Positions 18,201 to 26,327 of a stretch of DNA of 64,000 bases are shown in pieces. How positions within the stretch are numbered: the first letter of the stretch is position 1; every line of letters starts with the position of its first letter. The translations under genes and the position numbers were made by a program. The DNA is taken from NCBI RefSeq assembly GCF_900105675.1, contig NZ_LT629786.1:992001-1056000 (forward strand). The letters are read 5' to 3'. The stretch is from Pseudomonas synxantha (GTDB lineage: Bacteria > Pseudomonadota > Gammaproteobacteria > Pseudomonadales > Pseudomonadaceae). The notes beneath the pieces are model-generated. The model was not told the origin of the DNA. It ran no database searches and saw nothing but the letters and a program-made list of their open reading frames with translations.

Positions 18201-20169
18201 TCGTCAGGAAGGGATCCTGATAATGGGTATATAAGTGCAGGAATGCATTTTTGTTGAGAAGCTTCCCGGCCAGGGAGAATTCAAAGGCGGTGTAGGATTG
18301 ACCTTCATAGCCTCTTCTCAAGTCGTTCCTCGTTATCGTCTCTTTTTTGTCGAGGCTAAATAATATGGAGCCTTTGTCATAAATGGCGTTGGAATAGCTT
18401 TTTCCGCTCCTAGGGTTTTTGAAAAACATCGAGTGATACGTAGCCTTCACTTCGGGGAATATCGCGCAGTCGATCCTCAGGACCGAGCCGCTGATGAGTT
18501 CAACTTCGGATAAAGCCGGGTCATGCAACGCAGAGTTGGTGACCAGGGTAATGCTCATCTGCGCGTAATGGGAGGCAAGGGTGATGCTGTACGTCTGCAG
18601 GAAGGGCTTGGCGATTTTCGAGGTGAAGACGAACTCGTTGGTGACGGGATCAAAGTTTTTGCTGGCAGTATCGGTTACGACTATATCGGTGCTTTTGGAT
18701 TCAAAGTTCCACTTCTGTTGATCTTCTATTTGGGGGGGGTGAGCTTCCAGGACTACCGTGCTTTTGTCCTCTCCCTGCGCTACGTGAGTCTTGAATTGTA
18801 AGTTGTCCTTGTTTATATCGAAAAACAGACGGAAGTATTGGTGGGCGAACGAGGGGAGCAACACGCTGGAAAATACGTTGTCCTGATCGACGCCGCCCAA
18901 CAAAGCGGTCTGCAGTGGGGTATTTTTTGTGGACTCATAGGCTTCCAGCAACCTCACGGTTTCCTGGGCAACTTCTGAGCCCGGCACGATCTTGTATCGG
19001 CCAGGGCTGCCCGCGCAAGCGACGATTTTTATCCCTAATGACTGATCGACACTGATGGCTTGGAAGAACTCGCCCATTTGGCCGCTGCCATGATTGAGCG
19101 TATTGGCCCTTATACCCAGGAACAGTGTGTGAGGGGAGCGGCTATCGACCACGGCAACGGTCTGCGTGAGGCTGATTAGTTGCGCTGACGTGAGTGCGTT
19201 GATGCCCCGCGTAACGCAGTGCTCTTCCAGGCCCGTGTGCGGAAGGCTCCAAGTGCCATCCAGTTTTTTATAGGAGAAACACAGGCGAAACTTCACGAAC
19301 CGGCTGTTCAGCCACTCAGCCTGGCGTTGTTTTTCGTCGTTGTCGTCGTTCTCATACTCACCATTGCCGTTTCCCGGTGCCTTGAAGGATTGGTAGGGGG
19401 CGGGCTTGATGCTCTCGGCCCAAACAATGAACAACCGATGATTGAACATTACGGGGCGAATACTGTGGGCGGGCGTATCGGCGCAAAACGTCAGGTTGAT
19501 CGGTGTCCAGTCTGTCCAGGCCAGGGGCGCAGGTCCCTCGGTCTTGACGGTGGAGCGTTTGGACAGGTCCAGCGAACGCCAGTAATAGAGCTCATCGCTG
19601 GTGGATTTGCCGACGAAGTAGTAGGTGCTGGTATTCCACTGTTTGACATTGCCATCGATGTAGCCATTGAGCGTTTGAATGTTGGCGACTTCTTCGAACC
19701 GTGACAGGTAGCCTTGTACGGCGTTCTGCAGGGTGTCAGGCTGGATTCGATGCTGGTTGAGCTCGTTTTCCAGTTGCTCGAAGCTCTGGCTCTTGTCCTC
19801 GCGCAGCGTGGGGTCGAGGAAGTTTTGCGGGTGATAGCGCAGTTGCTGGCTAGCGCTCCACAGGGGGTAACTGTGCAGGGACTTCTGCCAGGCGAGGGTT
19901 TCGTGAACCGACATGCCCCGGGTTTCATAACCTGGTTCGAGGCCCGAGTGAATCCGGTTGATGTAGTGCTGCAGGCTGGTGATCGCACTGGCGACCGGGC
20001 TGGTTGGCACCGCTTGGCTGACTTGTACGTCCACTAGCCAGTAGTCGTACAGGTCGCTGGGTGTGCGCAACGAGTCTTTAAGGGCGGGGCTGATGCAGTG
20101 AGCCAGATAGTAGCTCAGCATGGCATCACGCCAGGCTTCATTGAGGCGCTGGTCGAGGGGCTCAGACAT
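15292..20169 (-). CDS. Tc toxin A subunit, C-terminal part (TccB/TcaB-like)
   Basis: About 1625 residues forming the receptor-binding, pore-forming and TcB-binding part of TcA. The N-terminal third resembles the neuraminidase-like/shell region. The family block LFIYLPWTIAHYFNQQQQYA, with WLHYLFDPHH just after, sits near residue 920. A small-residue hydrophobic stretch VAIAGMGAGAAMLAPNIFG followed by long alpha helices corresponds to the pore tip and channel coil. The C-terminus (YLPFEYTGAVSCWRLNF) matches the TcB-binding end. The second of two ATGs is chosen because AAGGA lies 6 bases from it and directly abuts the first. TcA is split here as in TccA/TccB of Photorhabdus. Confidence 0.92.
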   Translation of the reverse strand: MSEPLDQRLNEAWRDAMLSYYLAHCISPALKDSLRTPSDLYDYWLVDVQVSQAVPTSPVASAITSLQHYINRIHSGLEPGYETRGMSVHETLAWQKSLHSYPLWSASQQLRYHPQNFLDPTLREDKSQSFEQLENELNQHRIQPDTLQNAVQGYLSRFEEVANIQTLNGYIDGNVKQWNTSTYYFVGKSTSDELYYWRSLDLSKRSTVKTEGPAPLAWTDWTPINLTFCADTPAHSIRPVMFNHRLFIVWAESIKPAPYQSFKAPGNGNGEYENDDNDEKQRQAEWLNSRFVKFRLCFSYKKLDGTWSLPHTGLEEHCVTRGINALTSAQLISLTQTVAVVDSRSPHTLFLGIRANTLNHGSGQMGEFFQAISVDQSLGIKIVACAGSPGRYKIVPGSEVAQETVRLLEAYESTKNTPLQTALLGGVDQDNVFSSVLLPSFAHQYFRLFFDINKDNLQFKTHVAQGEDKSTVVLEAHPPQIEDQQKWNFESKSTDIVVTDTASKNFDPVTNEFVFTSKIAKPFLQTYSITLASHYAQMSITLVTNSALHDPALSEVELISGSVLRIDCAIFPEVKATYHSMFFKNPRSGKSYSNAIYDKGSILFSLDKKETITRNDLRRGYEGQSYTAFEFSLAGKLLNKNAFLHLYTHYQDPFLTILDRYSGYNLPGDETANQKLHFVNDVRLESTNTSAPILRFYKHVIMQSKLTDVPTPQAINNNTAQILNYTDTEHESLAGASPELAAGHLASTRITLPSEQPASAITVIHGVITLESQEYKVKVLGYALKAVKCSLATSVAVDKSAHSPRITRQQQNTGETTEYIDFSTSFAPAIPAIRLNTTVASKLTQTARLGFDPSFLRSPEDWTEPALDAGASPEPLDFQGAHGKSLRELFIYLPWTIAHYFNQQQQYAYAETWLHYLFDPHHPNKGALGALPSNPIELSYACQHPESPHYRALSFPIYLRKALYHLNVDILINRGDAAYRQLSPDSLAEAKLWYIQAQNLLGMRPTVTRADTWTSRDLNALATTSSQAIRRLEHQPEYTSLLSQQCKFTGQHAWFTDSPYLYRPLNTQLVARWDTLESRLHGLRHHLDISGKPLRQTLFAPPLSPAALLTRNAPGAAGGTSAYLPSRPEVGHYRFQVMLGHALSAVDSLAQFGTTLLTLIERKEQAHYLEVQQQNAWQLAELVLTQQTQALAIDEKNKDALRRSRAIVEGRLDFVTRQLREGISTGEISAGQHYLESAAWERKVAIAGMGAGAAMLAPNIFGTSFGGMRFEGAFHAFQAFAQGEANTARANGNELERIEQLNRRAQEWAHAEQQARLELAQIDTLLLVHAEQEKATRLQLHSAHTALSQAKSAYQLLGMRFTGAQLYQWLTAQLSTFYYALYDSVHSLCLAAEACWQYETADSRQFFQGGAWHHTSRGLLSAESLKLNLVKMNTAYLQHTPRELEISKTVSLRHRLIECLVTTDKRPPEITAPAKTWAEHKAQLVSSGTISFALTQALLDEDYPGHTLRRIKHVSVSLPALLGPYEDIKATLTQTRNEIQMPDGTTRTDFRAHQQIALSRGLDDDGLFTLNFDNDPRYLPFEYTGAVSCWRLNFTNALQQKALLESITDIIVHVRYTARPGRSDT

Positions 20170-20205
20170 GGTCATTCCTTGAGTCTGCTGGTAGAGAGTA
20201 AGCGG

Positions 20206-22644
20206 TTATTGATGTGCGGCGATGATGGCTTCGCCCACTAGCTTCCATTGATTGAAGTCGCTGGCGTTATCCAGTTCGCTGGTGTTGAGCAGGGTTTGGC
20301 TGGAGAGCCGGGTGATGGTGCAGGCTTGTCGACAGCGCATGATCCAATCCAGTTGGTCCATGGACTTGACCGCGCCTGTGGGCAAGGTCTCAGTGAGTAC
20401 CCGCAGTTCTTTTTCGTCCCACCCCAACCATTGGCTTAGCCGGGTATCGAGGGGTTGAGGCCCGTTGCTGTTGGCGCTCTGGAAGTACGCCAAGAGGCTG
20501 TCCTGTGCCAGGCCATACGTATCGCAGCAGTCTCTGAAACGCTGCAATAGATAGAGTGTGCCCAGGTTCAGCTCGACCAGTTCCGTGGGGGATTTTTTGC
20601 TGTCCAGCCAGTGGGGGTTGATCAGTAATTGACGCAGTGAGGCGCTGTTGACTGGCAACGGCAACAGCGTGGTGATGTCCGGCGCCAGCAGAATCAGGTG
20701 GTTGGGCTCAGTCTGCGTTTTTTTGAAATGTAGGTTGTAGTAAAGCTTAAGCTCATTGCTGTAGAGGGCCGGCGCCGGTTTTTCCAGGAACTGTTGGATG
20801 CAAGCCTCAAGTCCCTTTGGCAGTAAGTCGACCCAGCGCTTGAGCGCTGGGTTATCAGTGGCGGGTTCCAGCAGCAGTCGCTGGCGCAACTGCGTTACGC
20901 TGGTGTTACTGTTCCTGAGCCAGGTGACGGCCCAGTCCAACTGCATGAGTACATCGAGAAAGTCCATCTCGGTGCTCAATGTGGGGGTGGCCAGCTTGCT
21001 CCAGGTGGACGGGCCGAGCACGTCGGCCAGCTGTTTGCAGTGCAGCACAGAAAGGCCGAAAACCTGGGCGATACGTGCCAGCCGATAGATCCGGGAGTAT
21101 GTGACAAGGTTCCTGAGGACAGGGGTGGGGAGCACGTCTGTCAGCAGTTGCAGCGAATCCGGGGTGTCACTCAACGCCAACGCGGCGCAAAGCTGCTGGC
21201 GGGTATGCGAATCGAAGACTTGGTCGTCCAGCGCCAGTGGTCGCCCGGACAACAGTGTGCGATTGAACACCTGATCGAATAAGGGTTGCTCGTTGGCGCT
21301 GGCCTGTACGGGCAGGCGATCCAGCCACGCCGCAAACTCCAGCGGCTTGAGCCGGTAGCGCCCACGGAGGTAGCGGTAGACACCTAGTGCGCGCAGGGTG
21401 GTGTGGCTTATCTGAAGAGCGGCGTTGGCGGTGCCCTCAAGCACCATGGCGCTGACGATCAGCGTATCCAGTTCGGCAAACGGTAGATCGACCCACTTTT
21501 GCAGGCGGATCATCCGATGCAGACGGTCGAACCGGTCGGGGCTGGTATTGAGTAGTGTCGCAATTTTCCCGCCGTCGGCGTGGCCGACTTCCAGCTTGGG
21601 CAGACGGTCTGTGCCATTGACATAGCGGGCACCATAGATCAGCAACGTTTGTTTAGGCGCCGAGCGGGAGGCATGGGGGGCGAAACTGTTTTGCGCCAGG
21701 AGGGCTTGCAACTGGGTACTGTCCAGCGCCGTACATCTCAAAAAGTCGTCAAGGTTTTCCGGTGCACGGGATCTGCCAAAGTAGGTTTCAAATAGTGTGC
21801 TCTCCGTGACGGGCGGTTGCGTCAACAGCTTTTGCTGCTGCGGATTCAGTTCGCTTAGCAGGCATTGCGCGTCACCATTGCGCTTTTTGACCGTGCCGTA
21901 CAGTGCGTTGCCGGCATCGTCAAACGGCAGCCGCTTGCTGAGTCGATAATTCAATTCGCCCAAGGCGTGTTGGGTTCCCGACAGCCCCAGGCGGCATTGC
22001 AGGTGATGATGGTGGTAAGGCAGCGTCAAGGGGTAGTGTTGCTTGCTGAGCAGCAGGTGCAGCTCTTCTTGCGGGTGATGGTGTTTGATCTGGTTGCGCA
22101 ACAGGTCATCGATCAGCGTCAGCAGCGGGCGCTGGGCAAAGGTCGTGTCGTGGTCAATCAGTAAGTTTTTCAGGTCCGGGCGCCGCTGGCTCAGGAGGAT
22201 TTTGTGTTGCGTTCCCGTCCCGTTGTTTTCAAGCTGAGTTGCAAAAAGAAACAGTGTGCGCAGGTAGGCAACCGGTGAGTCGATAGCGGCGATGGCATCG
22301 GGATGACAGACGTTCCCCCAATCCTCGTTGAGCAGGCTGGGTACGTTGGATCCCAGGTCGCGTTTGCTACGCGTGGAGGCTGGGGGGGCGTTGACTGGTT
22401 GTTGGTCGTACAGCCATTGTAATTGCGTGGCGTAGGACAACGCGTTTTCGTAAGCGTGGGCGCCATCGTCATCATTGTAGCGGGCCAGTTGACGGATGAA
22501 CTCGGCCTTGGGCAGCTCGACGATGTCGAAGACGCTGGTGAAGCCTAGTTGGTTCATGGCGCTGGTGAAGTCGACCTTCCCAACACCTGGAGGGGCGGGC
22601 CGTTCCACCAGTCTGGCCAATAAAGAACGGTTTGAAGTTTCCAT
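20206..22644 (-). CDS. Tc toxin A subunit, N-terminal part (TccA/TcaA-like)
   Basis: About 812 residues starting METSNRSLLARLVERPAPPG. It contains the VRP1-type blocks LLNEDWGNVCHPDAIAAIDS with PVAYLRTLFLF just after, and LLSQRRPDLKNLLIDHDTTF, typical of the N-terminal alpha-helical shell of TcA. The ATG at 22644 is preferred because AGGAAG precedes it; the longer open frame upstream reads as non-family sequence. It precedes the C-terminal TcA gene by 36 bases. Together they encode about 2440 residues, close to an undivided TcdA. It is the first gene of the minus-strand Tc operon, divergent from trhO. Confidence 0.9.
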   Translation of the reverse strand: METSNRSLLARLVERPAPPGVGKVDFTSAMNQLGFTSVFDIVELPKAEFIRQLARYNDDDGAHAYENALSYATQLQWLYDQQPVNAPPASTRSKRDLGSNVPSLLNEDWGNVCHPDAIAAIDSPVAYLRTLFLFATQLENNGTGTQHKILLSQRRPDLKNLLIDHDTTFAQRPLLTLIDDLLRNQIKHHHPQEELHLLLSKQHYPLTLPYHHHHLQCRLGLSGTQHALGELNYRLSKRLPFDDAGNALYGTVKKRNGDAQCLLSELNPQQQKLLTQPPVTESTLFETYFGRSRAPENLDDFLRCTALDSTQLQALLAQNSFAPHASRSAPKQTLLIYGARYVNGTDRLPKLEVGHADGGKIATLLNTSPDRFDRLHRMIRLQKWVDLPFAELDTLIVSAMVLEGTANAALQISHTTLRALGVYRYLRGRYRLKPLEFAAWLDRLPVQASANEQPLFDQVFNRTLLSGRPLALDDQVFDSHTRQQLCAALALSDTPDSLQLLTDVLPTPVLRNLVTYSRIYRLARIAQVFGLSVLHCKQLADVLGPSTWSKLATPTLSTEMDFLDVLMQLDWAVTWLRNSNTSVTQLRQRLLLEPATDNPALKRWVDLLPKGLEACIQQFLEKPAPALYSNELKLYYNLHFKKTQTEPNHLILLAPDITTLLPLPVNSASLRQLLINPHWLDSKKSPTELVELNLGTLYLLQRFRDCCDTYGLAQDSLLAYFQSANSNGPQPLDTRLSQWLGWDEKELRVLTETLPTGAVKSMDQLDWIMRCRQACTITRLSSQTLLNTSELDNASDFNQWKLVGEAIIAAHQ

Positions 22645-22793
22645 GTCATCGATCTTCCTGTGAGCCCAAAGGTGGATCCAATGGACGACGCAAGACGCTA
22701 TCACGCAGGCTGTACGGGCCGAGGTCAGCCAATGCCGTGAGCGAGTCAGGGAAATATCGGTGACTGAGTGTCGATGCAGTGGTGTTGTGGTTT

Positions 22794-22802
22794 TGCTAGA
22801 AT
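22794..22802 (+). promoter_or_regulatory. Possible extended -10 promoter for trhO
   Basis: TGCTAGAAT fits the extended -10 form TGnTAtaAT and lies about 80 bases upstream of the trhO start in the divergent gap with the Tc operon. No good -35 is visible. Confidence 0.35.
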
Positions 22803-22880
22803 GTGCGCCGCGCGGCTTGGCCTGCATTTTTCTGCATCCGGTTCACCCCTTACGAGGGTAGCCACCTGGAGACAACACCC

Positions 22881-23822
22881 ATGACTCAACCGATTGTCGT
22901 GGCGGCACTGTATAAGTTCGTCACCCTCGAAGATTACGTCGCCCTGCGCGAGCCCCTGTTGCAGGCGATGGTCGACAACGGCATCAAAGGCACCTTGCTG
23001 ATCGCCGAAGAAGGCATCAACGGCACCGTTTCCGGCAGCCGCGAAGGCATTGATGGCCTGATGGCCTGGCTGAAAAAAGACCCCCGCATGGTCGATATCG
23101 ACCATAAAGAGTCCTACTGTGACGACCAGCCCTTCTACCGCACCAAGGTCAAGCTCAAGAAAGAGATCGTGACCCTGGGCGTTGAAGGCGTCGACCCGAA
23201 CAAGAAGGTCGGCACCTATGTCGATCCGAAGGACTGGAATGCGCTGATCAGCGATCCGGAAGTGCTGTTGATCGACACCCGTAACGACTACGAAGTGTCC
23301 ATCGGTACCTTTGAGGGCGCAATCGACCCGAAAACTACCAGTTTTCGCGAATTTCCCGACTATATCAAAGCCAACTTCGACCCGGCCAGGCACAAGAAGG
23401 TCGCCATGTTCTGCACCGGCGGCATTCGTTGCGAAAAAGCCTCGAGCTACATGCTCAGCGAAGGTTTCGATGAGGTTTACCACCTCAAGGGCGGCATCCT
23501 GAAGTACCTCGAAGAAGTGCCCCAGGAAGAGACCAAATGGCAGGGCGACTGCTTTGTGTTCGACAACCGTGTCACCGTGCGCCACGACTTGAGCGAAGGC
23601 GACTACGATCAATGTCATGCTTGTCGCACGCCGGTGAGCATCGAAGACCGCGCATCCGAACATTATGTGGCCGGCATCAGTTGCCCCCATTGCTGGGATA
23701 AGCTGCCGGAGAAGACCCGTCGCAGCGCGATCGACCGCCAGAAACAGATCGAACTGGCCAAGGCCCGCAATATGCCGCACCCGATTGGCTTCAACTATAA
23801 GCAAACCCCTTCCGAGGCCTGA
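22881..23822 (+). CDS. trhO: tRNA uridine(34) hydroxylase (rhodanese-domain TrhO/YceA)
   Basis: Oxygen-dependent hydroxylase giving 5-hydroxyuridine at tRNA wobble position 34. The protein is 313 residues. The N-terminal ferredoxin-like region contains [13 protein letters not shown]. The rhodanese domain contains [20 protein letters not shown] and the active Cys in [19 protein letters not shown]-terminal zinc-like cluster ([16 protein letters not shown]) follows. The start at 22881 has CTGGAG nine bases upstream; the open frame extends 26 codons further without a ribosome site. It begins a closely packed run continuing into the DsbA and ABC genes. Confidence 0.94.
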   Translation: MTQPIVVAALYKFVTLEDYVALREPLLQAMVDNGIKGTLLIAEEGINGTVSGSREGIDGLMAWLKKDPRMVDIDHKESYCDDQPFYRTKVKLKKEIVTLGVEGVDPNKKVGTYVDPKDWNALISDPEVLLIDTRNDYEVSIGTFEGAIDPKTTSFREFPDYIKANFDPARHKKVAMFCTGGIRCEKASSYMLSEGFDEVYHLKGGILKYLEEVPQEETKWQGDCFVFDNRVTVRHDLSEGDYDQCHACRTPVSIEDRASEHYVAGISCPHCWDKLPEKTRRSAIDRQKQIELAKARNMPHPIGFNYKQTPSEA

Positions 23823-23825
23823 GCC

Positions 23826-24461
23826 ATGTCCGCGCGCCTGCTCTATGTAATGGACCCGATGTGTTCCTGGTGCTGGGGTTTTGCTCCGGTAGCGCAGGCG
23901 CTGGTTGAGCAGGCCCGGGAGGCCGGCGTGGACGTGCACCTGGTGGTGGGCGGCCTGCGCACCGGCAGCGGCGCGGCGTTGGAGCCGACCACCCGGCGCT
24001 ATATCCTGGAGCACTGGCAGGCCGTCACCGAGGCCACCGGCCAGCCGTTCAAGCGCGAGGGTGCGTTGCCCGACGGTTTTGTCTACGACACCGAGCCGGC
24101 CTGCCGCGCCATCGTCACGGCGCGCAGCCTGGCGCCGGATTGCGCATGGACGTTGCTGGGCCTGATCCAGCATGCATTTTATGTCGAGGGCCGCGATGTG
24201 ACCCTTGCCAGTGTGCTGGTGGAACTGGCGGAGCAGGCGGGCATACCGCGCATCGAGTTTGCCGGCGCCTTCGACCGTGCCGAGCAGCATGCGGCGACGG
24301 CGGCCGATTTTACCTGGGTGCAGGATTTGGGCATCGCTGGCTTCCCTACCTTGCTGGCCGAGCGCGATGGGCAACTGGCCTTGCTGACCAACGGCTACCA
24401 ACCGTTGTCCGAACTGTCGCCATTGCTCGCCCGCTGGTTGGAGCGAGCCGCCTGTGTATGA
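23826..24461 (+). CDS. DsbA family thioredoxin-fold protein (FrnE-like)
   Basis: 211 residues with the redox motif CSWCWGF at residues 14-20 in the first strand-turn, as in FrnE-like cytoplasmic DsbA relatives. There is no signal peptide. The cis-proline turn is in GIAGFPTLLAERDG near residue 170. It is probably a thiol oxidoreductase or isomerase; the substrate is unknown. It starts 3 bases after trhO and overlaps the ABC transporter start by 8 bases, indicating one transcript. Confidence 0.88.
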   Translation: MSARLLYVMDPMCSWCWGFAPVAQALVEQAREAGVDVHLVVGGLRTGSGAALEPTTRRYILEHWQAVTEATGQPFKREGALPDGFVYDTEPACRAIVTARSLAPDCAWTLLGLIQHAFYVEGRDVTLASVLVELAEQAGIPRIEFAGAFDRAEQHAATAADFTWVQDLGIAGFPTLLAERDGQLALLTNGYQPLSELSPLLARWLERAACV

Positions 24462-26256
24462 ACAACCCCAACGCACCGACCGCCTGACCTGGGCCGAAAT
24501 TCGCCGCCTGGCCCTGCGTCACAAGAAGTCCCTGTGGGTCGCCAACGGTGTCGCTGTACTGGCGACCCTGTGCAGCGTGCCCATCCCGCTGCTGTTGCCC
24601 TTGCTGGTGGACGAAGTGCTGCTCGGCCATGGCGACGCCGCGCTCAAGGTGATGAACCACGCGCTGCCCCTGGGTTGGCAGAAAGCTGCCGGCTATATCG
24701 GCCTGATGCTCTTGGTGACCCTGGCCCTGCGTTGTGGCGCGCTGGTGTTCAACGTAGTGCAGGCGCGCCTGTTTGCGCGCTTGGCCAAGGACATCGTCTA
24801 TCGCCTCCGCGTGCGCCTGATCGAGCGCCTCAAGCGAATCTCCCTGGGCGAGTACGAAAGCCTGGGCAGCGGAACTGTCACCACGCACCTGGTCACCGAC
24901 CTGGACACCCTGGACAAGTTCGTCGGTGAAACCCTCAGCCGTTTTCTGGTAGCGATGCTGACACTGGTCGGCACTTCGGCGATCCTGGTGTGGATGCATT
25001 GGCAGCTGGCGCTGCTGATCCTGTTGTTCAACCCGCTGGTGATCTACGCCACAGTGCAGTTGGGCAAACGCGTCAAACACCTCAAGAAGCTCGAGAACGA
25101 CAGTACTTCGCGTTTTACCCAGGCGCTGACTGAAACCCTGGATGCCATCCAGGAAGTGCGCGCCGGTAATCGCCAGGGCTTTTTCCTGGGGCGCCTTGGC
25201 CAGCGTGCCCAGGAAGTGCGCGACTACGCCATTCATTCGCAATGGAAAACCGACGCGTCCAGCCGCGCCAGTGGTTTGCTGTTCCAGTTCGGTATCGACA
25301 TCTTTCGTGCGGCGGCCATGCTGACCGTGCTGTTTTCCGACCTGTCCATCGGCCAGATGCTCGCCGTGTTCAGCTACCTGTGGTTCATGATCGGCCCGGT
25401 GGAACAACTGCTGAACCTGCAATACGCCTATTACGCGGCCGGTGGCGCGCTGACGCGGATCAACGAGCTGTTGGCGCGTGCCGATGAACCGCAATACGCA
25501 GGCGGCGCAGATCCGTTCAGCGGGCGGGAAACCGTCGGCATCGAGGTGCGCGGCCTCGACTTCGGCTACGGCGAAGACCTGGTGCTTGATCAATTGAACC
25601 TGGCCATCGCACCGGGTGAGAAGGTCGCGATTGTCGGCGCCAGCGGCGGCGGTAAAAGTACCCTGGTGCAACTGTTGCTGGGGCTGTACACGGCGCAGGC
25701 GGGCAGTATTCGTTTTGGCGGTGCGACCCAGCAGGAGATCGGCCTGGAAACCATTCGCGAGAACGTCGCGGTGGTGCTGCAACACCCGGCGTTGTTCAAT
25801 GACACCGTACGCGCCAACCTGACCATGGGCCGCACGCGTTCCGACCAGGCCTGCTGGCAGGCGCTGGAAATCGCCCAGTTGGAGGCGACGGTCAAGGCAC
25901 TGCCCCTGGGCCTGGACAGCGTGGTAGGGCGCTCTGGCGTGCGTTTTTCCGGTGGGCAAAGGCAACGCCTGGCCATCGCCCGCATGGTGCTTGCCGAGCC
26001 TAAGGTGGTGATTCTGGACGAAGCCACCTCGGCGCTGGATGCGGCTACCGAATATAACCTGCACCAGGCACTGGCGCGGTTTCTCAGTGGGCGTACTACA
26101 CTGATCATCGCCCACCGGCTGTCTGCAGTGAAGCAGGCTGACCGGGTGCTGGTATTCGATGGCGGGCATATCGCCGAGGATGGCGACCATCAGCAACTGA
26201 TCGCCGATGGCGGATTGTACGCAAAACTGTACGGTCATCTGCAACAAGTGCGTTGA
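24454..26256 (+). CDS. ABC transporter fusing permease and ATPase (exporter type)
   Basis: A 600-residue half-transporter with six N-terminal membrane segments (about residues 25-310) and a C-terminal ATPase. Walker A is GASGGGKST, the signature is FSGGQRQRLAIAR, Walker B is VVILDEATSALD and the switch His is in IIAHRL. It starts at GTG (24454), with GGAG 10 bases upstream, overlapping the DsbA gene by 8 bases. It resembles MsbA/LmrA-type multidrug or lipid exporters; the substrate is not predictable. The position upstream of an RbdA-like gene matches other pseudomonads. Confidence 0.9.
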   Translation: MYEQPQRTDRLTWAEIRRLALRHKKSLWVANGVAVLATLCSVPIPLLLPLLVDEVLLGHGDAALKVMNHALPLGWQKAAGYIGLMLLVTLALRCGALVFNVVQARLFARLAKDIVYRLRVRLIERLKRISLGEYESLGSGTVTTHLVTDLDTLDKFVGETLSRFLVAMLTLVGTSAILVWMHWQLALLILLFNPLVIYATVQLGKRVKHLKKLENDSTSRFTQALTETLDAIQEVRAGNRQGFFLGRLGQRAQEVRDYAIHSQWKTDASSRASGLLFQFGIDIFRAAAMLTVLFSDLSIGQMLAVFSYLWFMIGPVEQLLNLQYAYYAAGGALTRINELLARADEPQYAGGADPFSGRETVGIEVRGLDFGYGEDLVLDQLNLAIAPGEKVAIVGASGGGKSTLVQLLLGLYTAQAGSIRFGGATQQEIGLETIRENVAVVLQHPALFNDTVRANLTMGRTRSDQACWQALEIAQLEATVKALPLGLDSVVGRSGVRFSGGQRQRLAIARMVLAEPKVVILDEATSALDAATEYNLHQALARFLSGRTTLIIAHRLSAVKQADRVLVFDGGHIAEDGDHQQLIADGGLYAKLYGHLQQVR

Positions 26257-26327
26257 TTTAGCTTAGGCTGTGCTATCGGAGGCGGATTTTCGCGTGCGTA
26301 TTGAGCTGTGCATGTGCAAGGGACTTC

